From Deltaproteobacteria bacterium (GTDB lineage Bacteria > UBA10199 > JADGCS01), in NCBI GenBank assembly GCA_024233595.1, contig JACKPK010000011.1, forward strand, positions 1 through 61,289: a DNA stretch of 61,289 bases, read 5' to 3'. Shown here piece by piece: positions 25,201 to 34,455 of the stretch; within the stretch, counting starts at the first letter, position 1, and each line of letters opens with the position of its first letter. The notes beneath the pieces are model-generated. The model searched no databases and was not told the DNA's origin. It was given only the letters and a program-made list of their open reading frames with translations. The translations under genes and the position numbers were made by a program.

Positions 25201-27968
25201 CTTATTGGGTGCAAGAGGATTCATTTGCCTTGGAATTGGTGAGTGAAAAAAATGAATTGCAAGTCGGTGAGGAATTTCAAGTTTTGGTCAAGTCGCCGTT
25301 TCAATCGGGCAAGGCTTTGGTGACCATTGAACGGGATGGCATTCTTTCGCAAGAGATCGTGAGCTTCGATTCTAGTGCTCCGGTTTTAAAATTGAAAGCC
25401 TTGTCGCAGCATGTACCTAACTTTTTTGTGAATGTGGCTTTGATCAAAGGCGCGAACGAAATCGACGAAAGCCATGGTGACAAAAATGCACCCGTGTCAT
25501 CGCCAGCTTTGATCAAACTTGGGCAACTCGAGTTTAATGTGGCGCCGCAAAACAAAGATTTAAAAGTGGCTGTCACAGCCGATCAATCTAAATACCAGCC
25601 GGGTCAAAAAGCCACTTTGAATCTTAAGGTGGAGAACCAACAGGAGAATGCTTCTGAATTCACCGTGATGGTGGTCGACGAAGGCGTTTTGATGGCTGGT
25701 GGGTATCAGTTAAAAAATCCATTGAGCACTTTGTTTTCGCCGTACTGGCACGAGGTTGGCGCTTTGGATTCGCGTGTGCGCTTTTTTAAACAGGCAGGCT
25801 TGGCCAAAAAAATGGAAAGCGAGGCCAGTGGTGGTGGCCAAGAAGCAGGGCTGCGCAAAAACTTTTTGCCATCGGCCTTTTTTAAAGCTGATGTGACAAG
25901 TGATGAAAATGGTGAAGCTCAGGTGAGTTTTACGGTGCCGGATCAGCTCACGCAATTTCGTGTGATGGTGGTGGCTAACGAAGCTGTTGATCGCTTTGGT
26001 GTTGCGGAAGCAAGTTTTAAAGTGCAAAAACCTTTGATGATTCGCGCTGCTTTGCCACGCTTTTTAAGAGCAGGTGATCAAGCGCAAAGCAATGTTGTTA
26101 TTCACAATAACAGCGACAAAGAAATTAAGTTCACACTCACCACGGCCGCTGAGGGGGCCGAAGTGTCTTTGGCATCGCAAGAGGAGCTTAGTGTAGCGGC
26201 TCATGCCACTTTGGTGCAAGCGCTCACAATCAAAGCGCCAAGTCGCGAAGAGTTTTTAAAAGAAATCTCCGGAAAGATTGGCGAACACAAAACAGTCAAG
26301 CTGCGTTTGTCTGCTCAGTCGGCAGAAGCGCAAGATGCTGTTGAATGGAGTTTTCCTGTTTCGTTGAATTTGGCGGAAGAGTTTGTTGAGAGCTCGGGTG
26401 TGGTCACCAAAGAGGCCAGCGAGTTTGTGAAAAAATCTCCTCATGCTTTTGATCAGTTGGGGCAATTGCGTGTTGCGGTTTCTGGATTTTTAGGATCACA
26501 AATGGCCAAGCAAGTGCAAGGGCTTCGCGATTACCCTTATGCGTGTTTGGAGCAACGGGTTAGCAAGCTTTATCCTTATGTGTTGCTCAGTGATGCCGAT
26601 TTAAATCAATCGGGCGCGGAGCATTCCGATTACGCGCGCGATGATTTGGTAAAAAGTTTTGTGCAAGAGCTGAGTGCGCAGCAAAGTTATTACGGTGAAT
26701 TTGCTTTGTGGCCCAATGGGCGTTTTGAGCCTTCGGTCACGCTTATGGTGGGGCGCTTTTTGTGGGATGCCAAACGCGCGGGTTTCACAGTGGATTTGCC
26801 TTTGCATAAAATCAGAACTCAACTCTTTAGGTATTTGCAAAAGCTTGATTACAATCTTTTAAAGCGCAGCCAAGCGTATCAGCTGAATACAAAAGTGGAG
26901 TCCTTGTACTTGCTTTATTTAATGGGCGAGGCGCAACCGAGCTATTACCAAGCCTTGGTGGCTGAACTTGGCAATTTAAATTTTGCAGCCCAGTTGCATC
27001 TGATCGAAATGCTTGATGATGCTGGACATGATCAAAAAACAGTCGATGCATTTTTGTCGGGACTCAAACAGCACATCAGTCTTAAAAGTGATGTGGCCTT
27101 TGTGGAAGGGGCGAGTTCGCCGTATTACTTTGGTTTTAGTCAACGTGTGATGAGCGCGCAAACTGCACAGTTCTTATTGCGTGTGCACCCAAAGCACACC
27201 ATGTTGTTTCCATTGTTACGAGGCTTGGTCGAAAATCGCTCGGGCTCACGTTACCGTTCTTCTTTGGAACTTAAAGAAACGCTTAAGGCCATTAAAATGT
27301 ATCGCGATCGTTTTCCGGAAGACAAAGAAAATCTCTTGGCTTCTTTAAAACTCAATGGTCAAGAATTAGTGGCTTTCAGTTTGGATCGTAAAAAGACACA
27401 AGACGAGATTGTGTTGCCAAACGAAAAGCTTCCAGAAGAAATGAAATTTGAGATCATCAAAAAGAATGGTTCGGTTTTGTTTTACAATATGGAGTACACG
27501 ACACTTCTCAAAGAACCTCGCCAGATTCCTGTAGAGCAGGGCTTGAGTCTTTCAAAAGAGTACTTCACTTTAGATAACCAACCCGTCAGTCCTGAAGCCT
27601 TTAAAGCAGGCGAGACCTATCGTGTGCGCTTGAATATTTTTGCGAATAACGATTCAGAGTACCTTGTGTTGGAAGATCCTTTAGCGGCAGGGTTAGAGCC
27701 TTTGAACATCCGATTGAATAACACGCGTCAACGCCTTGGAGAAAATCGTCAGGACACCAGCGCGTCTTATTTATTGTCTCATCGCGAAATGCATGATGAC
27801 AAGGTGGTGCTTTATTTTGACCGCTTGCCGCGTGGTTTTTGGTCTTTTGATTACCATGTGATGGTCACAAATGAAGGGCGTTACGGCGTGCCTCATTCTC
27901 AGATTTTAGAAATGTACCAACCGTCGGTTTTTGGACAAAGTGTCGCGTATGAGGTTCAGGTTCAGTAA
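22287..27968 (+). CDS. yfhM: Alpha-2-macroglobulin family lipoprotein
   Basis: An 1893-residue bacterial alpha-2-macroglobulin. It begins with a lipoprotein signal (FLFLLFVVFFSAC), so it is tethered in the periplasm, where the family traps attacking proteases. Macroglobulin-like beta domains fill the first 1100 residues. The bait-region and alpha-2-macroglobulin family core follows (TDRGLYKPGETMHLKGYLR upstream; FRVMVVANEAVDRFG). The thioester motif CLEQ is intact (C1420, Q1423), so covalent trapping should be possible. The gene overlaps pbpC by 20 bp, the known yfhM-pbpC pairing that couples protease defence to peptidoglycan repair. Confidence 0.95.
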   Translation: MKFRFLFLLFVVFFSACQSQHADQATKEYLKSYQSDQAPLAVSYFSPTGLISNRQAQVVLRFSQPMVPLTEISAQKTKSLFEITPAVEGTYKWVNTQTLVFTPKRFWPASTRFTVTAAAGTESLLGFALLKEFSSQFETPSPLLESVDPQPGKKNIELMPQFVMRFNQELDPNLVRPQLQLLQNGTPRPYQIKCLEVIENIAGKKTTKPDCSRLTVKPETTFQKNSEIVLKLSKGVASPQGPLTSTVDYEHQFTTYSDFKITNITCEDPCYPQARVKIFSTTPLQTKDVIESVQFEPELKLGKDHYGYWDEKRAAFYLYVSLKPNTTYKVKTLKTLKDQFGQVAPEEMTGEFKSEHFLAGLDLMGTRHRVVLPDEDLRLEINARNTQNVVLQHKVFDSVNSVLAVLGNENKIVQEKGQGDGFWDGTKRLSGKVSDTWAPLGKKANELLEGRRYGILLSDFFSPEVRVYNSKEKLYVAKHHPQVTQITDLAIHAKLSRKDGLVWVTSVENASAKAQTRVQIYDAAGHRLHQISTDTQGLAKLPGLDQLEDLSRRNGSKHAVYPLYVFAERGGDRAFISTNWSNGLGYFSFYERDRSAKDSKNDASVISKATVKVRGHLLTDRGLYKPGETMHLKGYLRKVSDFGLQVFKEPITVKISVPRQKDPIKILATPNERGNFSVSYQIPETSPLGYYWVSLSSSAAWIDFERAHTEFQVEKFRTPDFFAKIEPARSDLVKGEKLNVKIFGEYLFGSPMAEATVDYSVSKALTWYSPNVEGDWQFGRLHRHREKADQEFYDYGKDLSDALNKEGFLNWEILTDGKQIDPLNLSLQASVFDFSHQQQFASKRVIVHPASYYIGGRIQGLIQKENEAFEVKAQAFMPNGEVAEGVTAQMDLYRDKWMSVQEEVLNGQFRTRNELRSEKVSSCEASLGKEAGVCSFTAVEAGSYFVRLSSKDDAGRDVITELPVYVSGSSYAYWVQEDSFALELVSEKNELQVGEEFQVLVKSPFQSGKALVTIERDGILSQEIVSFDSSAPVLKLKALSQHVPNFFVNVALIKGANEIDESHGDKNAPVSSPALIKLGQLEFNVAPQNKDLKVAVTADQSKYQPGQKATLNLKVENQQENASEFTVMVVDEGVLMAGGYQLKNPLSTLFSPYWHEVGALDSRVRFFKQAGLAKKMESEASGGGQEAGLRKNFLPSAFFKADVTSDENGEAQVSFTVPDQLTQFRVMVVANEAVDRFGVAEASFKVQKPLMIRAALPRFLRAGDQAQSNVVIHNNSDKEIKFTLTTAAEGAEVSLASQEELSVAAHATLVQALTIKAPSREEFLKEISGKIGEHKTVKLRLSAQSAEAQDAVEWSFPVSLNLAEEFVESSGVVTKEASEFVKKSPHAFDQLGQLRVAVSGFLGSQMAKQVQGLRDYPYACLEQRVSKLYPYVLLSDADLNQSGAEHSDYARDDLVKSFVQELSAQQSYYGEFALWPNGRFEPSVTLMVGRFLWDAKRAGFTVDLPLHKIRTQLFRYLQKLDYNLLKRSQAYQLNTKVESLYLLYLMGEAQPSYYQALVAELGNLNFAAQLHLIEMLDDAGHDQKTVDAFLSGLKQHISLKSDVAFVEGASSPYYFGFSQRVMSAQTAQFLLRVHPKHTMLFPLLRGLVENRSGSRYRSSLELKETLKAIKMYRDRFPEDKENLLASLKLNGQELVAFSLDRKKTQDEIVLPNEKLPEEMKFEIIKKNGSVLFYNMEYTTLLKEPRQIPVEQGLSLSKEYFTLDNQPVSPEAFKAGETYRVRLNIFANNDSEYLVLEDPLAAGLEPLNIRLNNTRQRLGENRQDTSASYLLSHREMHDDKVVLYFDRLPRGFWSFDYHVMVTNEGRYGVPHSQILEMYQPSVFGQSVAYEVQVQ

Positions 27969-30271
27969 AATTAATCGACTGACTCTTTGTTTTCTTTTGC
28001 TGGGCTTGCCTTTGTTATGGGCCGCTTTGTTGGTGGGGAATTTTTTTCCTCAACCCAAAGGCTTTTCACAAAGGATCCCTTCTCTAAAGATACGAAGCAA
28101 AGAGGGCGCTTTGTTGCGCCAAACCCATGGGCCTCATGGGCGGCAGGCAAAATTGCGTTTAGCCGATGTGCCAGATTCAGCTTTGCAACTCATCTTACAG
28201 ACAGAGGACAGTCGCTTTTTTTATCATCCGGGGGTTGATGTTTTTTCTCTGGCACCGGCGTTGTTTCAAACGGCGTTCTGGTTATGTTGTCTCTGGTGCG
28301 TCCACAATCACCATGCAAGCGGTGCGCTTGAATCAAAACCACCCACGCGATTTATCTCATAAAATTTATGAAGTGGCCTTGGCTGCGTATTGGGAAATGG
28401 CTCTTAGCAAAAAAGAAATCTTACTTTATTACTTAAACAATTTATCGTTTGGGCAAAATATCATTGGCATTGCGCAAGCAAGCGAGGTGTTCTTTAAAAA
28501 ACAGGTGCGTGATTTATCGCTTGGTGAGACAGCTTTTTTGCTCGCTAAAATAAGAGCGCCAAGTCGTTTGAATGCAAATAGTCACCGCGATCAGCTGTTG
28601 GCGTTGCAGCAATCTATTCTGCAGCATGCGGTGCAAAATGGCTTTGTGCTGGCAAAGAAGGCTTTGCCAGAAAAACTGGTTATTTATGAGGATCAGCGAT
28701 TTTTCAAGGCGCCTCATTTCACGCAGATGATTTTAGATCAGGGTTATGCTTCGGGGGATCTTGTCAGCACTTTGGATTCTGATTTGCAAAAGAAAGTGCA
28801 AAGTTTTGTTCAAAAGCATTTAGAAAAGCTCATGGGCCATCATGTGACTCAGGCCAGCGTCTTGGTGGTCGAAAACAAAAGCGGGGCCATCCGTGCGTAT
28901 TTGGGATCCAAGGATTATTTTTCTGTGCGCGATCATGGCTTTGTAGATGGTGTGCGTCAGTCGCGCCAACCGGGATCAAGCCTAAAGCCCTTTGCTTATT
29001 TGACAGCCTTACAAAAAGATTTTTCACCGCATTTGGTTCTGCCAGATGTGCCCCTGCATTTTGAAAGCCCCGTTGGCAGTTACCAACCTGAAAATTATGA
29101 TCGTTTGTTTCGTGGTCCTGTGCTCATGCGCGTGGCTCTGGCCAGTTCTCTCAATGTGCCTGCAGTGGCTTTATTGGATCAAATGGGTGTGATGCCTTTT
29201 TACAATAATTTAAAACGACTTGGCTTTTCGAATTTAAGTGAAGAGGCGGATCATTACGGTTTGGGTTTGGTGCTTGGTAATGTGGAAGTGAGCTTGTGGG
29301 AGCTTGTGCGGGCTTACAGTGTTTTTGCAAACGATGGTCAGGTTTGTGAACTGCGGTTTTTAGAAGACAACAAAAAGAAAAATTGTGTTTTGGGTGATGC
29401 GTTTTTTGATGCCAATGACACGCGTGTGATTCGTGATTTTCTAAGCGATAACCGAGCGCGTTCTTTGGCCTTTGGCAGCGAAAGTCCTTTTGCTTTTGAT
29501 TTTCCCGTCATGGTGAAAACCGGCACATCGCAAGGCTTTCGTGATAATATCACGATTGCTCTCACACCAACACACACGATCGGCGTTTGGGTTGGTAATT
29601 TTGATGGCACGGCCATGAATGGTGTGTCAGGGGTCACAGGCGCTGGGCCGATTGCCAGTGAGATCGTTCATCACCTTTACTTAAAAAATCCTTGGGGTGA
29701 TTTTCAAAAACCAGCATTAAAAAAACAAATCCTTTGCGCGTTATCGGGTCAAACACCGGGTGAGCATTGTTCGCATGTGGTTGCCGAATACACAAAGCCT
29801 ACGGAGAGCCTGGATTCTTGTTCGGTGCATCGTGCTGTGACTGTTTCTCGGGAAGATGGCAGTCGTGTGTGTGCGCAAGATCAAAACGTGTCTCACAAAG
29901 TCATTTGGGATTTGCCTGCGGTTTACAACGAGTGGTTGCTGGAAAATCATCGCGATAAAGTTTTACCATCTTTTGCCAGTGAATGCCTGACCCTTAAAAA
30001 GGATTCTTTTGCGAAGCAGGGCACAGAGCTTTTGTCCCCAAAAGATGGATCTCGTTTTCGTTTGGATCGCAAAAGACCGCGAGCTGCACAAGAATTGTCA
30101 GTGCAGCTTTTAAAAAGAACACAAGGGCCGGTGCGGGTCTTGTTGGATCAAAATGAATTGAGCGCACCTTATCGTTTTGTTTTACAAGAAGGCGCGCATC
30201 AGATCATTGTGCAGGAAAAGCAAGAGGGTGGTTGGCAAAACAAAGATCGAGCTGCGTTTTTTGTGCAGTGA
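27949..30271 (+). pseudogene. pbpC: Penicillin-binding protein 1C with one internal frameshift
   Basis: PbpC is a bifunctional glycosyltransferase/transpeptidase. The first frame (27949 to about 28275) gives the membrane anchor and the start of the GT51 domain, ending EDSRFFYHPGVDVFSLAPALFQTA. The second frame resumes with SGYVVSGASTITMQ at 28277 and continues through GT51, the transpeptidase SxxK box (SSLKPF), the KTGTS motif and the C-terminal BiPBP domain to 30271. One extra T near 28276 explains the shift; removing it gives ALFQTASGYVVSGAST, a perfect family match. No homopolymer longer than two lies there. It may be a true mutation, a sequencing error or strain variation. All other motifs are intact, so decay would be recent. 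Confidence 0.88.
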
Positions 30272-30273
30272 GC

Positions 30274-31425
30274 TTAGCAGCCAATGTGGCGTGCGATCAC
30301 AAGGCGTTGAATTTCTGAAGTGCCTTCGCCAATTTCCAAAAGCTTTTGGTCTCGGTAGAACTTGGCCACAGGGTACTCTTCCATAAGGCCGTAACCACCA
30401 TGCAATTGCACAGCGTGATTGGCGACGCGATGGAACACCTCTGAGGTGTATAGTTTGGCCATGGCCGCTTCTTTACCAAAAGGACGTCCCTGATCTTTAA
30501 GCCAGCAGGCTTTGTAAAGCAGGTTGCGGGCGGCTTCGATTTCGACAGCGCAATCAGCCAACTTAAACGCGTTCACCTGAAAACTAGAAACCGATTTGCC
30601 AAAGGCTTGGCGTTCTTTGGCGTAAGCCAAGGCTTCTTCGTAAGCTCCTTGCGCGCCACCAAGTCCCATGGCGGCAATGGCCAAACGACCGCTGTCTAAT
30701 GTTTTCATCATTTGCTTAAAGCCTTCGCCACGGTTGCCTAAAAGATTTTCTTCCGGCACAGTCACGTCGTCGTAATAGAGTTCTGCGGTGTTGGACGAAC
30801 GCCAAGTCATTTTGTTTTTCATGGCCTTGCTTGTGAATCCCTTGGTGCCTTGCTCCACAATGATGCAGCTGATTTCTTTTTTGCCATTGCCCAAGTCGCC
30901 CGTAATGGCTTGCACTGTGCAGCCGGCGGTTAAATCGTTGGCGGCGTTGGTGATGAAAATTTTGGAACCGTTGATGACCCATTGCCCGTCTTTGATGACC
31001 GCATTGGTTTTTGAGTTGCTGGCATCTGAGCCCGCACCAGGTTCAGTAAGACCAAAGCCCCAGAGTTTTCCTTCTTGGCAAAGTGGGGGCAAGTATTTTT
31101 GTTTTTGCGCTTCGCTGCCAAAATTGGCAAGAGGACCAATGCCGAGTGAGTTTTCGGCAGCGACTGTGGCGGCTTGGCAGCCATCAACACGAGCGAGTTC
31201 TTCAACCACTAATATGTAAGAGAGGTAGTCTAGTCCTTGACCGCCGTATTCTTGAGGGCAGGTGACGCCAAAAAAACCGAGTGCGGCCATTTTTTTTGTG
31301 AGGTCGTAAGAAAACTCTTCTTTGCGGTCCAATTCCAAACGCACAGGTTTGATTTCTTTTTCGGCAAAGTCGCGTACCGTTTGGCGCAGCATGTTTTGTT
31401 CGTCGCTTAAATCATAATTTAGCAT
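30274..31425 (-). CDS. Acyl-CoA dehydrogenase
   Basis: FAD-dependent acyl-CoA dehydrogenase of fatty-acid beta-oxidation or branched-chain amino-acid breakdown. From ATG 31425 (MLNYDLSDEQ) it is 383 residues, the normal length. Visible are the FGLTEPGAGSD substrate/FAD region, the KIFITNA motif, QAFGKSVSSFQ, and the C-terminal QLHGGYGLMEEYPVAKFYRDQKLLEIGEGTSEIQR, which carries the catalytic-base region. AGGAGA precedes ATG 31425; the frame extends to 31602 but that part is not protein-like. The short-chain/isovaleryl/glutaryl type cannot be fixed. It is convergent with pbpC, stops 2 bp apart. Confidence 0.94.
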   Translation of the reverse strand: MLNYDLSDEQNMLRQTVRDFAEKEIKPVRLELDRKEEFSYDLTKKMAALGFFGVTCPQEYGGQGLDYLSYILVVEELARVDGCQAATVAAENSLGIGPLANFGSEAQKQKYLPPLCQEGKLWGFGLTEPGAGSDASNSKTNAVIKDGQWVINGSKIFITNAANDLTAGCTVQAITGDLGNGKKEISCIIVEQGTKGFTSKAMKNKMTWRSSNTAELYYDDVTVPEENLLGNRGEGFKQMMKTLDSGRLAIAAMGLGGAQGAYEEALAYAKERQAFGKSVSSFQVNAFKLADCAVEIEAARNLLYKACWLKDQGRPFGKEAAMAKLYTSEVFHRVANHAVQLHGGYGLMEEYPVAKFYRDQKLLEIGEGTSEIQRLVIARHIGC

Positions 31426-31611
31426 AAAGGTCTCCTGGGTGAGTTCGGTCGCTACCAACCTTGCTCTAAAAATCAAGTAGATAGCGCTCATGGTGCACTG
31501 TGGCAAGGCGGCATTTTTTTTACTCAAAGAGAGCAACCTGAGTGGGCTATGTGCCGATAACCACAATGAGCCTCCTTTTGTTATTAAAGGTGGGGGCCTC
31601 AAAAAAGACTT

Positions 31612-32766
31612 ATGATGAAACGATTTTACATTCTTATTTTGCTTTTATTGACTAATTCTTGCGGTGTTTTGCCGTCTTCTGAGCAGTTCACCAATAAAAT
31701 GGTGGCGCCGGCTTTTGTTTCGGAGCTCTATGGCCAGCAAGAGCAAACCATTGCGATCCGCCACCAAGAGGCCTCACATGTTTCGTGGTTGGGTTTTATT
31801 CAGAGTAACGATTACAAATACTTCACCATCACCAAAGTGGCTGTGGGCGACAATGTGATTTTTGAAGATGGTGCCGAGATTGATGGCGAGCTCACTGTGG
31901 CTTCGTCTAATTCCATTGTGCAGGATTTTTCGGTTTCGCCAACAAGTGCGTCCAATAACGAAGTGGTGAATGGCAATATCAATGTGGCGGGCACAGGGGA
32001 TCTTAAAGTGACAATACGCTTTCAACCTTTGAGAGCTGTTGAATCCGATGACAATCCTTTTGAAGCCTTTTTGATTGTGAACTACGATCAGCCCAAGCAG
32101 GGCTCTTTACGTGTGCGTTTAGAGGGTTTTACGCAAGGCATGAAAGACGAGAAGTGCACGCAGGACCCGAGCACCATGGAAATCATTGAGTACCAGGTTG
32201 TGGACTCGACCTTTGATTTTTATCTTTGTGGTAGTGAAGTCGCTAGCCAAGGCCAGGCCAACACACCAACAGATTCCAGTGATCCCGCTTACCATGGTTC
32301 TTCGACAAACCTAACTCCGATCACGCTGACCAATCCCACCATCACATTTTATCAACCTGATGATGAGACGATTTGTGTTTTAACTGAACCAACACCGACT
32401 GTGCCTGATTTTGTATTCCCAATCCCAGAAGGCTTAGCTCCTGTGAATTCACTGGATGTGAGCATAGAAGATAATAGCTTTGCAGAATGCACCTTGGATG
32501 CATCAGGGAATATTTTTTGTGATAAGAACATTCTGATTGATACCTTGGTGCCCTTGTCTGGTGTTTCACTCTCAAACCAATCATTCACTGAAGAAGAATT
32601 GATGACCACCGATTGTCCTGATTTTGGTTCGATCTCGGGCCAGGGAGCCTTTGGTGATTCGGACATCAATTTGGTGCTTTATGGGACCATTTTGTCTGAT
32701 CAAAACACCGAAGAGTACAACATTGTCGACTCGCTCATTGTTGTGGATTTGCCTTTAACCAAGTGA
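31612..32766 (+). CDS. Hypothetical lipoprotein
   Basis: A 384-residue predicted lipoprotein: basic start, hydrophobic core (FYILILLLLTNSC) and a cysteine at residue 17. The mature protein is beta-rich, with an Ig-like region near residues 35-175 (TITKVAVGDNVIFEDGAEI, LKVTIRFQP, GSLRVRLEG) that resembles choice-of-anchor-D-type modules. The C-terminal half is cysteine-containing and acidic without a recognised domain. AAAGGTGGGGG lies upstream. Start could equally be the second ATG at 31615. A GC-rich hairpin follows at 32767-32794. Function unknown; surface or periplasmic location inferred. Confidence 0.7.
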   Translation: MMKRFYILILLLLTNSCGVLPSSEQFTNKMVAPAFVSELYGQQEQTIAIRHQEASHVSWLGFIQSNDYKYFTITKVAVGDNVIFEDGAEIDGELTVASSNSIVQDFSVSPTSASNNEVVNGNINVAGTGDLKVTIRFQPLRAVESDDNPFEAFLIVNYDQPKQGSLRVRLEGFTQGMKDEKCTQDPSTMEIIEYQVVDSTFDFYLCGSEVASQGQANTPTDSSDPAYHGSSTNLTPITLTNPTITFYQPDDETICVLTEPTPTVPDFVFPIPEGLAPVNSLDVSIEDNSFAECTLDASGNIFCDKNILIDTLVPLSGVSLSNQSFTEEELMTTDCPDFGSISGQGAFGDSDINLVLYGTILSDQNTEEYNIVDSLIVVDLPLTK

Positions 32767-32794
32767 TTTTGGCTGGGGTTTTTGCCCCCCAAAA
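32767..32794 (+). terminator. Terminator-like hairpin without a T-tract
   Basis: TTTTGG pairs with CCAAAA and GGGG with CCCC around a TTTTTG loop, with a two-base CT bulge on the left arm. It begins right after the lipoprotein stop codon. The lack of a following T-run weakens the terminator call. Confidence 0.4.
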
Positions 32795-32970
32795 TGTCGT
32801 GATTTTGGGATTAAACTCCTGTTTTACGCTGCGCACCGGACCTTCGTCATGCGGAGCCTTCTTGTAACTAATTAAAATCATTAAATAAAAATAGATGTTT
32901 CCTTGAGCGTGATGGCATGCGTGTTGCAATTAAAGGGGTGGAACGAAATGACCCTAGAAAAGGAAACACC

Positions 32971-34455
32971 ATGTCCACTGTATCAACAATTGATTACCAA
33001 GACCTTTCGGTTGAAGCTTTTGAAGACACCTTTGGTGTGTCAGTTAAGTTTGATGATCTTGTCGAGATGTCTGACGACGAGTTGAAGTCTTTTGTCGAAA
33101 GTCTTTGTGCTGAAGCAGGTATTTCTGAAGAGGATTTTGAAAGCTTTTTGGAATCGCTCGAAGAGGACGTGGATGATTGTTACGCAAAAGTTTACGCGGC
33201 TCACAAAGAGCTCGAAGCGATTTTGGACTCTGATAATATGTTGGTTTCGGATCAAGCGTCCATTGAACTCACTTTGAAAGAACTTGAAGAGTGGATGGAC
33301 AAATTAGACGGCAAGCTTGTTGATTCTTCTGAAGAAGGTTTTGAAGAAAGCCAAGAGAAACTCATTGATGGTAGCGATGGTGGCGCGGTTTCGTTTTCGG
33401 AATCTTCCACTGATCCTAAAAATGGCGATGTGTTCAAGGTGACACTTAAAGACGAAAGTGGTTCTAGTGAAACAGGCACTATGATCAATGACCCGCATGC
33501 CGATTGGGTGGATACAGATGGTGATGGTTATGGCGACACTGATCCCGAATTGGATTCTGAAGGTCATGCCACCAAAGACACCAATGGTGATGGCGTGGTG
33601 ACAGAAGCCGATGAGGTTGATTACGTTGATCCCAATGCCACTCAGGTTGTGTCTTTAGATATTGATGGCACCATTGAAGGTGTGGTGGAAGATAGCGAAA
33701 CAGGCGAACTTAAAATCGCTTGTCGCACCGAAGATGGCGATCTTTATTATTTGGTTTTTGAAAACTGGAGCGCTGATGCCAATGTGGCTTTTGTTTTAAC
33801 AGGTGGTTCAGCAGGTCTTAGTGCAGATACCTTGAGTGCCATGCCTGATGCTTTCTTGAGTAAGTTTTTTGAATCGGAAGCGACTTATAACTCTGGTAAA
33901 GACGCTTACGAACTTTTGAACGGCACTGATTTAGAAGGTGCAAGTGCAGATGTTTATTCTCGTTACTACATGGAAGAGTTGGATAACACGGCCAGTATTT
34001 CGCCATCATCTTCTGACTTTGAAAACAACCGTGAGTACGAAATCTATGGCCAGGATCACATTGAGGATAACATTGCCCTTAATTTTCCTGACGATGCGGA
34101 ACTTGCTTTTTCAACTGATGCTGCGGGTAACCTTGTGTTAACGGCAACAACTGACGAAGGCAGCATCACCATCACATTCTTTGGTATTCAAGGATCAAAC
34201 CTTCCTGGTTCCGATGTCATCACCATCACTGGCGGTGAGCTTGACGAAAGCAGCATTGGAGCCATTGGTGAATCCAATGTTGAACTATTGCATGGTGACA
34301 CGAGTTTTCTTTACGATGTTTTTAATTTTGAGAGCTCTTTGTTTTCTGAACTTTACGATATTGAAGAAGATGAAGAAGAAAGCTCTGGCAGCTCATCCTT
34401 TATGGACACCTTGCGCGAAGGTGGGTCTCGTAGGAATAAGGCTTTTTTAAGCTAA
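32971..34455 (+). CDS. Very acidic EF-hand/thrombospondin-3-like calcium-binding protein
   Basis: A 494-residue protein with no signal peptide or membrane segment. Residues 1-135 are helical and extremely acidic (LESLEEDVDDCYAKVYAAHKE). A linker carries calcium-loop motifs DTDGDGYGDTD and DTNGDGVVTEAD (about residues 175-210), as in EF-hand or thrombospondin type 3 repeats. The rest is beta-rich with repeated TITFFGIQG and VITITGG segments, and the last residues are basic (GGSRRNKAFLS). AAAAGGA precedes ATG 32971; the in-frame extension to 32917 is rejected. Export without Sec signal is possible but not shown. It converges with the FHA gene, stop codons abutting. Confidence 0.7.
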   Translation: MSTVSTIDYQDLSVEAFEDTFGVSVKFDDLVEMSDDELKSFVESLCAEAGISEEDFESFLESLEEDVDDCYAKVYAAHKELEAILDSDNMLVSDQASIELTLKELEEWMDKLDGKLVDSSEEGFEESQEKLIDGSDGGAVSFSESSTDPKNGDVFKVTLKDESGSSETGTMINDPHADWVDTDGDGYGDTDPELDSEGHATKDTNGDGVVTEADEVDYVDPNATQVVSLDIDGTIEGVVEDSETGELKIACRTEDGDLYYLVFENWSADANVAFVLTGGSAGLSADTLSAMPDAFLSKFFESEATYNSGKDAYELLNGTDLEGASADVYSRYYMEELDNTASISPSSSDFENNREYEIYGQDHIEDNIALNFPDDAELAFSTDAAGNLVLTATTDEGSITITFFGIQGSNLPGSDVITITGGELDESSIGAIGESNVELLHGDTSFLYDVFNFESSLFSELYDIEEDEEESSGSSSFMDTLREGGSRRNKAFLS

